Source: Chrysochromulina tobinii (Eukaryota > Haptophyta > Prymnesiales > Chrysochromulinaceae). From it: a stretch of 23,439 nt of DNA. How positions within the stretch are numbered: position 1 is the stretch's first letter; the number at the start of each line of letters is the position of its first letter. The DNA lies in contig JWZX01001181.1 in assembly GCA_001275005.1 (NCBI GenBank), positions 1 to 23,439 of the forward strand. The letters are read 5' to 3'. A program made the translations under genes and the position numbers. Shown piece after piece: positions 14,941 to 23,439 of this stretch. Below the pieces are notes generated by a model, which did no database searches, was not told the DNA's origin, and saw only the letters and a program-made list of their open reading frames with translations.

Positions 14941-17900
14941 TTACCGCCATCGCGTCTCCGGCGGCTTTTCTACTCCGACGCCCATGTGCTGCTTGAGCAG
15001 GTGGCGCACCTTGCCGTGAAGGAACGTGGTGTGCTCCTGATCGGTCGCCTTGCTCGCCGCCTGGAGCGAGTCGAGCTTGTCGAGCAGCGACGCGTTCGCC
15101 TTCTGCGTCGCTCGGAGCTCGTCGCTCAGCTGGCGCTCTGCCTCGAGCACTTCGGCGACCGAGCGCAGCGCCAGCCCATCCTCCTGGGGCTCGTCGTCAT
15201 ACGTGCCCAGCGAGGTCTCGCGCGGCTTGTCCAAGGAGGCCGCGATCGCGAGCGAGGTGCCGTTGTGCAGCTCCTCGAGCCGGCGCGCGTGGATCGACTC
15301 GGCTGCATGCTCGCGCAGCTTGCGCATCGAGATGACCAGCCGAAGCTCATCAAGCAGCCGATGGACGTCGGCCTCGGCCTCTCGACGATTCTGCTCAACC
15401 TTCGCCTTGTTCGGCTGGGGGAACTTGGACGGGCTCGCGCCGCCACCGGAGTGCTGCTGCTCGGCCAGCTTGTCGGCGGCGGGCTGCAGGTCGTGTGCGG
15501 CCGTCTCCCACTGGCGCTCGTACGCCTGCGCCGTCTTGAGCGCTTGCTCCTTGGCCTCCGTGAGGTCGACCGCGAGGACCTCCTCGAGCCGCTCCTCGAT
15601 CTCGGCGATCTCGGCTTGGAGATCGTCGCTCAGCTCGGCAAGCTCGCGCTCCATGGCCACGCGCGCGCCCTCCTCGCTCGCGTGCAGCCCAAGACGCGCC
15701 GTGCTGAGCGCCACTCGCAGCGCCGCCTCCTCATCTGGGGCAGCGCCCTCCCCAACAATGGACTGGGCGGCCGCTTCGGATTGCACCAGCTCGATCTGCG
15801 CGGCGTTCTCGACGAGGGCGCTCGAGAGTTGCGCCTCCGCGTGCGCCACGAGCACACGATGGTGCGCCGCCGCGTCGCCGCGCCCAGCGCCGCCGCCAAG
15901 CCCGCCGCCGCCGCCGTCGCCGAGCTGCTGCAGGTACGGCGGCGGCGCCTCGGCCATTGCACGCTCGAGTTTGCGGCACGCATCGTCCGCTTCGCGTGTG
16001 AGTGTGACGCTCGCAAGCAGGCTTCGCTCGACGAGCTGCACGTCCGACGCGTCGCCGCCCACGGGTGGCAGTGGGAAGCGGCTGGGCAGGTGCGGCGGCC
16101 GCTGGCGGAGCAGCACGAGCATCAGCGCGTGACGTTCGGCCTCCAGGAGCTGAAGCACGCATCGTGCGGCCGCCTCGGACCCCTTCGTCCTCACCACTGC
16201 CGCGCCATCCTTGGCAACGGCCGCAAGGAAAACCTTGGCCGTTGCGAGCGCCTCCTCCGACTGGCGCAGCCGTTCCGCGCCGGGCACTAGTTTGCGCGTG
16301 GGCGGCGGCGGCGGCGGCGGCGCACTGGCGGAGCCGGGGCGGCCGCCGACATTCCCACCATTCCCACCATTCCCAGAGTCGTCGCTAGCGGGGGCGTTGG
16401 TCGCGAGGCGGGGGAGCAGGGAGAGCCACGGCACCCAAGCGAGGCGAGGTTTCGCACGGCGCACGGCCTCGCGCAGCTCAATGAGCTCGTGGGACGTACG
16501 CACCACCGCCGACCACACGCCGAGGGTGGGCAGCAGCGCCGGGCGCTTTCGCAGCTCGTGCGCGCAGATGGGCGGCACGTCTAGACTCGATTCGCCCGCG
16601 CCAGCGCCTTCCTTGTCACCCTCCTTACTGCGCATGTACGCTCGCTGTTCGACCACCGCGGCTACGGCGGCGGCCTCCACCCAGGGCGCAACCGGCTCCT
16701 TCTTGAGTGTCTTGCGCGCCATCGCCGCCTCCCGCACCGCCTCATCCGCCATGGGCTCAATCTTGGGCGCGAGCGGCGGCGGCAGCGCGAGCGGCTCGGC
16801 GATCACCAGGCCTTGCGAGAGCAGCAGGCAGCGCAGCCTGCCCACGTGCGTGTGCGGGGTCACGTGCGCCACGCCCAGCGCTCCATACGCCCTGGCTGCA
16901 CTGGCGAGAATCCGATCCTCAAGCCCGCTGACGGTCTCGTGCAGCGCGAGCGCCACCGCCGCGCAGCCGGCCGCAGCCGCGCGCCGCTCTTCCGCAGAGG
17001 GCGCGAGCACGGGTGCGAGCACGGGGGCGAAGGAAGCAGAGGGCGCCGCGCCGGTGGCTGCGCCGACGGAGGCGGACGAGGCCCCGCCTCGCTCCGCAGT
17101 AGGCGCCATGGCGGGCGCGCCGAAGGTGGCGGCGGCGGTGGCGGCGGCGGCGCTCGCAAGGAGCGTCTCGTCTATGTGCGCGGCGAGCAGCCTCGACAAG
17201 AGCGCCGTCTCGAGCTGCAGCGCGAGCGTCGACGCGCTGTAGCCAGCCTCAAACGAGGACGCGCTTAGGTCCAGGCGAGGGCGCGCGGCCATCACGTCGG
17301 TCATGCGCTGCGCGAGGGCCGTTGCGACGGTAGGGTCGGTGCAAGCTTCGTACGCCTCGAGGTGACTGAGCACGAGGGCGGCCTGCCGCACGCACACGTA
17401 CGCGCTAGGGCAGTTGGTATCAGTTGGCGGGCAGGCGCACGCCAAGTTAGGAAGGCGGCGCTCAGCACGTCGCTCGGACGGCTGGACGTGGCCAAGGCGG
17501 GCAGGGAAGACGCGCGCAGCTGCTTCCCACGTGTCAGACCACATCGCGTCCGCACGTCGAAGGGACTCGAAGTCCCTTTCGACTCGGCACAGGATTGTTC
17601 ATATCAGTTCAGAATCGTCATTCGTAGGGTCCGGAGGGGCGGCCGCAGCCGGGGACAACGTGCAGAGGAGCCGTCAAGAGAGCGGCAACCGGCATGCGGA
17701 TGCAGCAGCAGGGAGGGGCGCACGCGTGTCGTGCTCACCTTGGCGCGTTGGAAAGCAACCTCACATCCGAAGCAGCGGCTCACTAGGCGCAGTGCGGACG
17801 GGAGCGCCTTCGCTACGGCGAGCCGCTTCGCCACTTCAGCCTCAGCCTCGGAGCCCCGTAACTTTTTCGATTCGACCACCGAGTTGGCGTCGTACTTGCC

Positions 17901-19217
17901 GGTGCCGTACACGGCGGCCATGGCGCTGTCGTTGCCGTAGTGCGAGCACACGCGCCCCAGCTCGGCGGTGAGCGACTGCAAGTCCGAGAGTGCGGTCATG
18001 TGGACGACTCGTGCGCCGCTGCCGTCGCGCACGAAGACGCTGTTCGTGGGATCCCCGACCTTCTCGATCGCGCCGCCCGCCGCGCCGCCCGCCGCGCCGC
18101 CCGCTACGCTGCCCGCCGCGCCGGCGCCGCCCACGCCGGCACCCGTGGCGGGCGCTGTCGGCTCGTACGAGAACCATTCACGGCCGCCACTGACGACGAG
18201 CCGGCGCGAGACGGCGATAGTGGGCAGCGGCGCGGGGCGCAGCGGCGGCAGGATGGGACATGTGGCGAGCGTGAGCGCAGCAGCGATCTCGACGCCAGCG
18301 TCAGCCATCTCGACGCCAGCGTCAGCCATCTCAGCTCCTCCCCCCTCGCTCACGCCGCTTATGGCCGCCGCCGCCGACGGCGCGGTCGCCATGGCCGCTG
18401 ATGCGTCCGGCAGCTGGACACGGGCCGATCGGACCGCGCGGGCCGCAGACGAGGGCAGGCCGCCGCTCGCGATCGCCTCCGGATCGAGGCGCGAGCCATC
18501 GGGCAGGGGCGGGGGCAACCACCCGGCCGCCCGGAGCGCGAGCGTGCGCTGTACTGAGCGCAGCACGTTGAGACATTGTCGGAGCTCGCAGTGCAGCTCG
18601 TGCGCACAGCTCGCCTGCAGCAGATGCGCGGCCGCGTGCGCCGTCTCGCTGAGTGCGCTGCCGTCGGTGTCGACCGCTGCAGCCGCAACGACGCCGCTCT
18701 CGCGCACCACGTTGCCCAGCGTGCACGCCGCGCCCATGGCCGCGATCATCGGCGCGGAGGTGAGCTCGAGCTTGGCGAGGGCCGCGTGCTGTGCCTGCTG
18801 CCAGCTGGGTACCTTGGGCACGAGCGTGACCGCCGTGAGCCAGTGCCAGCGCCGCAGCTGCTCGCCATCAGCCACGCCGATCGATGCCGCGCGCGGGCCG
18901 GCGGCCGTCGGCGCCGTCCGCACCTGCTCGCACACTCTGCGTGCCTCGCGGAGCACGGCGTGGCCGCCGGCGGTGTCGATCTCGACGTCGATGCCAAAGT
19001 ATGAGCAGAGCGCCCGTAGCTCGCTCGGCACGCTCGGTTGCGCCGTGCCGGGCGTTACGGCCGGCGTGCGGTGCTCGCTGTCGCGCTCGCGCCTCTCGAG
19101 AGCCTCACCCGGGGCGAGCACCTTGACGATGCGTGCCTGGTGCGCAGTCACCGCGAGCTGGAGGCGTGTGAGGATGGTGGCGACACATTGCTCGGTGTCC
19201 GTGGAGGCGTTTGGCAT
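14941..19217 (-). CDS. Large coiled-coil protein of unknown function, two exons
   Basis: Two long minus-strand frames appear to be one gene. Exon 1 (19217-17739) ends FQRAK at a consensus donor AAG|GTGAGC; exon 2 (17382-14941) starts at CAG|GCC with AALVLSHLEAYE. The phase matches (0), and a branch-like TCCTAAC lies in the 356-nt intron. The product is about 1306 aa. ATG 19217 is chosen because GC content falls upstream; an in-frame ATG at 19310 would add 31 aa. The N-terminal half is Ala-rich and helical with low-complexity insertions (EMADAGV twice, GGAA repeats). Two short segments resemble each other: LCSYFGID (70-77) and VCSHYGND (423-430). Strong coiled coil covers about 1060-1136, 1155-1200 and 1230-1285. 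No known domain is recognised. A structural or cytoskeletal role is only a guess. Exons 1 and 2 might be separate genes. Confidence 0.6.
18070..18117. repeat. 12-bp tandem repeat coding Gly-Gly-Ala-Ala
   Basis: Four adjacent 12-bp units; the first two are identical, the third differs at its last base and the fourth at two bases. On the minus strand they encode a flexible GGAA-type segment in exon 1 of the coiled-coil gene. Confidence 0.9.
18286..18327. repeat. 21-bp direct repeat coding EMADAGV twice
   Basis: Two identical adjacent 21-bp units, 18286-18306 and 18307-18327. In-frame duplication in exon 1 of the coiled-coil gene. The perfect identity suggests that it is recent. Confidence 0.95.
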
Positions 19218-19908
19218 CGTGACTACGAAGCGTTTCAATGGCTCTCGAAGTCGTTGACGGGCTCGAAGCTGTTCGCACCCATGAATTCCACACAAAGGTT
19301 TGTTTCTCATTCACACACACCAACACGACGCCCCAAAGACATACGTTCGCAACACCTATCACGTACAAGTTCGCACATCGTACACTTGCACTCAGTTCAC
19401 GCCCGACGCTAGTTCGCCTCCGGCGTCGGGCCAGGCGACGAGTCGATCCGTATGTGAACCGTACTGTACCAAACGCACGGGATCGGGACGTCAAAGTATC
19501 TCTGTGGTTCTGTACTTGAAGCATATGCGCTGGTACGATGCACGCTTGCTCGTGTTTTGTGGTTGGGCAGCGCGGGTAACCGACTCAAGCAAGCAAGCTA
19601 TTTACATGTCGTCGTAACGTCGAAACACACAAGTACCTAAACCAGCGCAAACGAATACCCCTGTAGCTGCTTGCTTGCTTATTGCTTGTAACCGACGACC
19701 GACCCTGCGACCGGATTCGCTACAACGGTCCCAGAATAACGAGCATGCCTAAAGGAGCTAATTTGCGGCGTCATCATTCATCTCGAATCTGGCGGCTGTA
19801 CATCCGGCGGCGCTTTGGGTGGTGGGTCTCCACCTAGGCAACGTGCTTCGCTTTCGATCTCCTCGGCGCCCGCCGCGATCCGCCGCGGTGTTCACCGCCG
19901 CCACACCC
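19218..19908. promoter_or_regulatory. Divergent intergenic region, coiled-coil gene / CDPK
   Basis: 691 bp between opposed start codons, clearly AT-richer than the flanking genes. It contains a perfect 12-bp inverted repeat of AAGC units (19587-19598 and 19669-19680) and a direct GTAACCGAC repeat near 19576 and 19688. No gene or tRNA is recognised. Confidence 0.5.
19587..19680. repeat. 12-bp inverted repeat of AAGC/GCTT units
   Basis: AAGCAAGCAAGC at 19587-19598 is the exact reverse complement of GCTTGCTTGCTT at 19669-19680, with a 70-nt spacer. GTAACCGAC lies just outside both arms in the same orientation. It may form a hairpin in a 5' UTR or act as paired protein sites. Confidence 0.8.
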
Positions 19909-21600
19909 ATGGGCAACACCATGTGCGGGTCCGGCAAGCGCACGATCGAGGCGGTCGACGTCACGGCAGTCCACGTAGTCGACCGGCGTGGGCCAGTGCC
20001 TCAGCCAAGCCGCTGCGCCCGGCAGCCCTCCTTCCACACGGATGTGATGGACGGCCAGCCGGCGCACGTGACGTCGCTCATCCATGAGCACAGTATAGGC
20101 TCGCTCGAGGTCAAGTATGACCTATCGAGCCGTGTGGTGCTTGGCCGCGGCACCTGCGGCGCGGTCCGTGCCGTGCGCAACCGGATGACGAACGAGCTCT
20201 TCGCGATGAAGACGGTCAAGGTCACCGACCTGGGCAGCTGGGAGGACGTGCGCAACGAGATCGAGATGCAGAAGAAGCTCGACCACCCGAACATCTGCAA
20301 GATCATCGAGTCATTCGAGGATTTGAACAAGAGCGAGGTGTACATCATCATGGAGCTGTGCACCGGCGGATCGCTCGTCTCGCGCATGACCACGCACCGC
20401 CATGGGTACGGCGAATCGCTCGCGGCGACCTTCGTGGAGAAGATGCTCTCGGCGGTGCTGTACTGCCACCACCACGGTGTCGTGCACCGCGACATCAAGC
20501 TCGACAACATGATCTACGAGGATGAGCGCGAGGAGGCCGAGCTCAAGCTCATCGACTTTGGATTTGCCAAGGCGGTCAAGCCCGGTGACGAGGTGATGTT
20601 CGACCACATTGGCACGCCGTCGTACATGGCGCCCGAGCTGTGGACGGAGCGGCAGCTGCCCTACGACTCGTCAGTCGATATGTGGGCGCTCGGTGTCGCC
20701 ACTTACATGCTCCTTAGCGGCCAGCGCCCCTTCCACCACGAGGACGCGGACGAGAAGGCTCGGATGATCAGCGAGGACCCCCTGTGCTTTCCCAACGAGC
20801 ACTGGGGGCACATCTCGCCCGACGCGCGCGACTTTTGCGCCGCACTCATGCGCAAGAACCCCCAGGATCGCCTGGGCGCGTCCGAGGCCGTCAAGCACCG
20901 GTGGATCACGACAATGTCCAAGCTGCACCAGGGCGACGAGCCCGCCGTCGCGCTCGACAAGCACCAGGACGCGGTGGACTCGATGCTCGACTTCGCCGAG
21001 GCCGACGATTTGAAGAGACTGGCCCTCGAGGTCATCGCCTTCTCGACGCCGCCCTGCAAGCTCGAGGATCTGCGCAAGCTCTTCCAGTCGATGGATACGG
21101 ACGACTCAGGCACACTCTCGTTTGACGAGTTCCGCGCCGCGTGGGCGCACCACCCCGAGATCTCCCTCGAGCAGCTGCACGAGCTCTTTGACAAGATCGA
21201 CTTGGCGCACAACGGCGAGGTCAACTACACCGATTTCCTCGCGGCGACGGTCTCGTCCCAGAAGAATATTTGCTTCCCCTCCTCGATCAATATGGCGTTC
21301 AACTCTCTGGACAAGGATGGCGATGGCTACATCACGAGGAAGGACCTGCACATGGCCCTCGAGGGCATCGGCGAGGCGTCGCTCGATAAGTACCTCGCGC
21401 ACGCCGACGCCGAGGGGCGCGTCTCCTTGGACGCGTTCAACGAATACACCTCGTCCGCGTCGGAGACGAACGACACGTCCGTTCACGGGGGAGGTTACAG
21501 CGGCCCCCCCACGGTGGGCATGTCGCGATCCGTGTCCGGAGCGAGCCTGCCGCGGTCCGTGTCCGGAACGAGTTTACGCAGTAATGCGTCGCACAATTAG
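19909..21600 (+). CDS. Calcium-dependent protein kinase (CDPK)
   Basis: 563 aa, single exon. The frame is open 90 bp further upstream but only through a GTG; the ATG at 19909 gives MGNTMCGSGK, a classic N-myristoylation signal with a nearby Cys for palmitoylation, so membrane attachment is likely. The kinase domain spans about 69-334: Gly loop GRGTCGAV (79-86), Lys101 in AMK, HRDIKLDN (193-200), DFG (216-218), APE (241-243). A junction segment of about 335-385 precedes the calmodulin-like region. EF loops: 396-407 (DTDDSGTLSFDE, canonical), 431-442 (DLAHNGEVNYTD, weak), 468-479 (DKDGDGYITRKD, good) and a shortened fourth at about 500-508 (DAEGRVSLD), probably not calcium-binding. The Ser-rich tail has RSVSGASLP and RSVSGTSLR, possible autophosphorylation sites. 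CDPKs couple calcium signals to Ser/Thr phosphorylation. Confidence 0.95.
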   Translation: MGNTMCGSGKRTIEAVDVTAVHVVDRRGPVPQPSRCARQPSFHTDVMDGQPAHVTSLIHEHSIGSLEVKYDLSSRVVLGRGTCGAVRAVRNRMTNELFAMKTVKVTDLGSWEDVRNEIEMQKKLDHPNICKIIESFEDLNKSEVYIIMELCTGGSLVSRMTTHRHGYGESLAATFVEKMLSAVLYCHHHGVVHRDIKLDNMIYEDEREEAELKLIDFGFAKAVKPGDEVMFDHIGTPSYMAPELWTERQLPYDSSVDMWALGVATYMLLSGQRPFHHEDADEKARMISEDPLCFPNEHWGHISPDARDFCAALMRKNPQDRLGASEAVKHRWITTMSKLHQGDEPAVALDKHQDAVDSMLDFAEADDLKRLALEVIAFSTPPCKLEDLRKLFQSMDTDDSGTLSFDEFRAAWAHHPEISLEQLHELFDKIDLAHNGEVNYTDFLAATVSSQKNICFPSSINMAFNSLDKDGDGYITRKDLHMALEGIGEASLDKYLAHADAEGRVSLDAFNEYTSSASETNDTSVHGGGYSGPPTVGMSRSVSGASLPRSVSGTSLRSNASHN

Positions 21601-22283
21601 GATGCCGACGAGTTGTGCAGCAGCAGTCATGCAGCAGCGCTGCCTGCCGTGGTCGAGTGATCAGCGGAGGCCGGAGCGACTTCCTCCCGCATAACCAACC
21701 GGGGAATACATACTCGACAGGGCGGTGCGACGGCCCAGGCCGGACGGTCGAGGTTTCACGCGGTTAGCAAACACCTCCAACAGTGACTCGTGTGCGGTGT
21801 GTACAAGGGCGAAAGAGCCCGTCGAGAGTGACCCCTCCGGACGGAGCGAGAGGCGACGACAGCCGCGGTTAGCGCATAGGTGGATCTTCTAGGCGATCCG
21901 ATCGCGTCGACGTCGAGGAACGTGTACTCATTTACATTCCGGACCGCGTCGTCCGATAGCGTTCAAATATCTCTAGTACTCGGATCTCGGTACCCCGGTA
22001 CGACGCTGCCTCCGGCGCGCGCGACGGAACGTTGGAGTTTGAGACCCGACCGCGCGCGTCCGCGGACCGCGCGACGGCCGCTCGCACCCGCATGCGGCGA
22101 GCCCCGACGCACGACGTGTCCATTGGGCACGTCGAGGAGCGACGCGCGCGTATGACCCGACCCTGGGGCCACCTGTCCCACCCGCCTTACATTCGTCCTC
22201 ACCTTACAATCGTCCTCACCGACCGTAGCCCGAGCGAGCGCCGGCGGACGCCAGGGCGGAGCGCTATAGAGCGCTCCCTGTTT
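21601..22283. other. Convergent intergenic region, CDPK / NUP58
   Basis: No gene is recognised. Both neighbours end here. Near the right end are two direct copies of TCGTCCTCACC (about 22193 and 22211) and a hairpin at 22258-22277. Short open frames in all phases show no domain. Confidence 0.55.
22258..22277. repeat. Perfect 8-bp hairpin just after the NUP58 stop codon
   Basis: Arms GGAGCGCT (22258-22265) and AGCGCTCC (22270-22277) with an ATAG tetraloop. The stem lies 6 nt beyond the NUP58 stop in transcript direction, so it would fold at the very start of the 3' UTR. Confidence 0.85.
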
Positions 22284-23439
22284 CTAGCGCCCTTTCTTAT
22301 TATTTTTGCTGCCAGCGGCGGGCCTCGCCTGGCCTGCTGCCGACGTACCGAATGTCGAACCGAATAGATTGTTCGCCGGCGCGCCGTTTCCCATGCCCCC
22401 AAAAGGGCCTAAGCCGCCAGCGGCGGGCGGAGCGGCGCCGAACGCCGACGGCAATGCGCCAGCGGCCGCGGGCGCGCTCCCATAGCCGAACGGGGCGGCA
22501 GGTGCGGCCGCGGGGGCAGCACCAAATGCGCCCCCAAAGCCGCCCCCTCCGAACGGGTTTGCGCCGGGCGCAGGGGGGAAAAGGCTGCCCCCTGCCGGTG
22601 GTGCGCCGCCGAACAGGCCCGCGCCCGCCGCCGCCGGCGGCAGCGCTGCCGGCGCAGGCGCCGGATCTTGCGGCGGGAGCGCGGCTGGCATGGGCGGATC
22701 CGCTGGCCTGTACTTGTCGCGCACCTGGCGCCGTCGGGCTTCGTCAAACGGGTCGCGGCCGAGGCCGTTGCGCAGCGTGCGCCGGTGGCCCTCGACGTGC
22801 CTGTGCTGCCTGTCCACGTGCGCGGCGGCACGCTCGAGCAGCGTGTTCTGATGGGCCAGCAGCTGCTCGAGCCGGTGAGTCTCCATCGGTGGCGAAGCTT
22901 TCGTCATGATCGCGCCGTCCAGATCGTGCAGGGCCTTCTTCAGAGCAGGGACCTCTTGCTCCATGCGCTCGAGCCTCGCGTTGAAGAACTGCGACGGGAA
23001 GGCCACCCCCCGTCCAAAGGCGCCCTGCGAGTCGAAACGGGTCGTAAAGTCGCTCTGGGCCGCACGTGCGTCGCGCAGAGTCGCTTCCACGTCGGCTCGG
23101 AAGCTATCAAGCTTCGCCTCGTCGAAGCGAAGCTCGGCGGCGGCGATCGCAGTGTCGCGTTCGAGCGCGTCCGCGAGCCGCACGCAGTCAGAGAGTTGGC
23201 CGCCGTCCTCCTCGAACTCTCTACCTTTTCTATCCCACTTGTGAATGATCACTTCCAGATCCTTCAGCCACTTTTGGCAAGCCTCGGGCTGCTCATCGAA
23301 GTTGGCGTTCAGCCGGATGCCTTTAGGCGCGGCGGCAGCGGCGGGTGCCCCCGCCGCGCCAAAGAGTCCGCCGCCGCCGGCCGGGGCGCCAAATGCGGGA
23401 GCCGCGCCGCCGCCGAACAGGCCGCCGGCCGCCGCAGGG
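22284..23439 (-). CDS. NUP58: FG nucleoporin, NUP58/NUP49-like, partial (5' end outside window)
   Basis: The frame is open to the right edge; 384 aa are visible and the start is missing. Order: N-terminal FG repeats (GLFGGG, AFGAP, GLFGA), then a helical domain of about 220 residues, then a second FG-rich tail (LFGGA, NPFGGGGFGGAFG, PFGYG, PFGGMG, NLFGSTFG) ending in a basic NNKKGR. The sandwich of FG, coiled coil, FG is the layout of NUP58/p45. Supporting detail: FFNARLERMEQEVPALKKAL, then HRLEQLLAHQNTLLERAAAH, then HRRTLRNGLGRDPFDEARR, which parallels the NUP58 region around YRxxFLGDAVDVFE. NUP58 joins NUP62 and NUP54 in the central channel complex of the nuclear pore, where FG repeats bind transport receptors. 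NUP54 or NUP62 is less likely because they lack a C-terminal FG tail. Confidence 0.75.
   Translation of the reverse strand, partial: PAAAGGLFGGGAAPAFGAPAGGGGLFGAAGAPAAAAAPKGIRLNANFDEQPEACQKWLKDLEVIIHKWDRKGREFEEDGGQLSDCVRLADALERDTAIAAAELRFDEAKLDSFRADVEATLRDARAAQSDFTTRFDSQGAFGRGVAFPSQFFNARLERMEQEVPALKKALHDLDGAIMTKASPPMETHRLEQLLAHQNTLLERAAAHVDRQHRHVEGHRRTLRNGLGRDPFDEARRRQVRDKYRPADPPMPAALPPQDPAPAPAALPPAAAGAGLFGGAPPAGGSLFPPAPGANPFGGGGFGGAFGAAPAAAPAAPFGYGSAPAAAGALPSAFGAAPPAAGGLGPFGGMGNGAPANNLFGSTFGTSAAGQARPAAGSKNNKKGR

Noticed and set aside
14935-16290. Long plus-strand open frames opposite the coiled-coil gene (also 15050-16132, 16211-17242, 17968-19257)
   Set aside because: They are antisense shadows of GC-rich coding sequence, rich in Arg/Ser/Ala, with no recognisable domain.
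1-23439. CRISPR arrays, tRNA/rRNA genes, transposases
   Set aside because: No regularly spaced repeats, cloverleaf-like sequences, rRNA-like blocks or transposase motifs were seen on either strand; the tandem repeats present are coding microsatellites or short duplications.

Overview
The window looks like nuclear DNA of a GC-rich, gene-dense unicellular eukaryotic alga, most probably a haptophyte of the Prymnesium/Chrysochromulina/Emiliania type. This is an inference from four things: short GT-AG introns; a leucine-rich-repeat (LRR) protein of the style abundant in haptophytes (repeats built on AEGITAIADAL and LNLSSN, ending EEGKALIREAL); a bipartite secretory-plus-plastid leader with Phe at the predicted cleavage site; and a purely eukaryotic gene set (FG nucleoporin, NSE3/MAGE, TRIC channel, CDPK). 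No rRNA, tRNA, CRISPR array or transposase was recognised.

Layout from left to right: (1) 799-4448, minus: a seven-exon gene for a protein of about 1043 aa with a SKP1-like N-terminus, an F-box-like helix pair and a long LRR array. (2) 4995-6365, minus: TPR plus ankyrin protein. (3) 6587-7750, plus: metacaspase with a C-terminal EF-hand pair. (4) 8304-9872, minus: TPR-like helices plus an aspartyl/asparaginyl beta-hydroxylase domain. (5) 9977-10915, plus: plastid-directed PDZ-like protein. (6) 11542-12491, minus: MAGE-domain NSE3 of the SMC5/6 complex, whose correct N-terminus needs an 86-nt intron. (7) 12640-13671, plus: TRIC-type intracellular cation channel. (8) about 14142-14766, plus: a doubtful small spliced gene. 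(9) 14941-19217, minus: a large coiled-coil protein of unknown function, apparently two exons. (10) 19909-21600, plus: a myristoylated calcium-dependent protein kinase. (11) 22284 to the right edge, minus: NUP58-like FG nucleoporin, 5' part outside the window.

From 4995 onward the confident genes alternate strands, so neighbours share divergent promoters of 221, 104, 148 and 691 bp. Most genes are single-exon; the LRR gene is the exception, and its introns sit at repeat boundaries. Three products point to calcium physiology (EF-hand metacaspase, TRIC channel, CDPK), but nothing here shows that they form one system.

The most unusual items are the SKP1/F-box/LRR fusion, the metacaspase-polyGlu-EF-hand architecture, a 42-bp tandem duplication that copies a stop codon, and the unidentified 1.3-kaa coiled-coil protein. 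All assignments were made by reading motifs; no database search was run.
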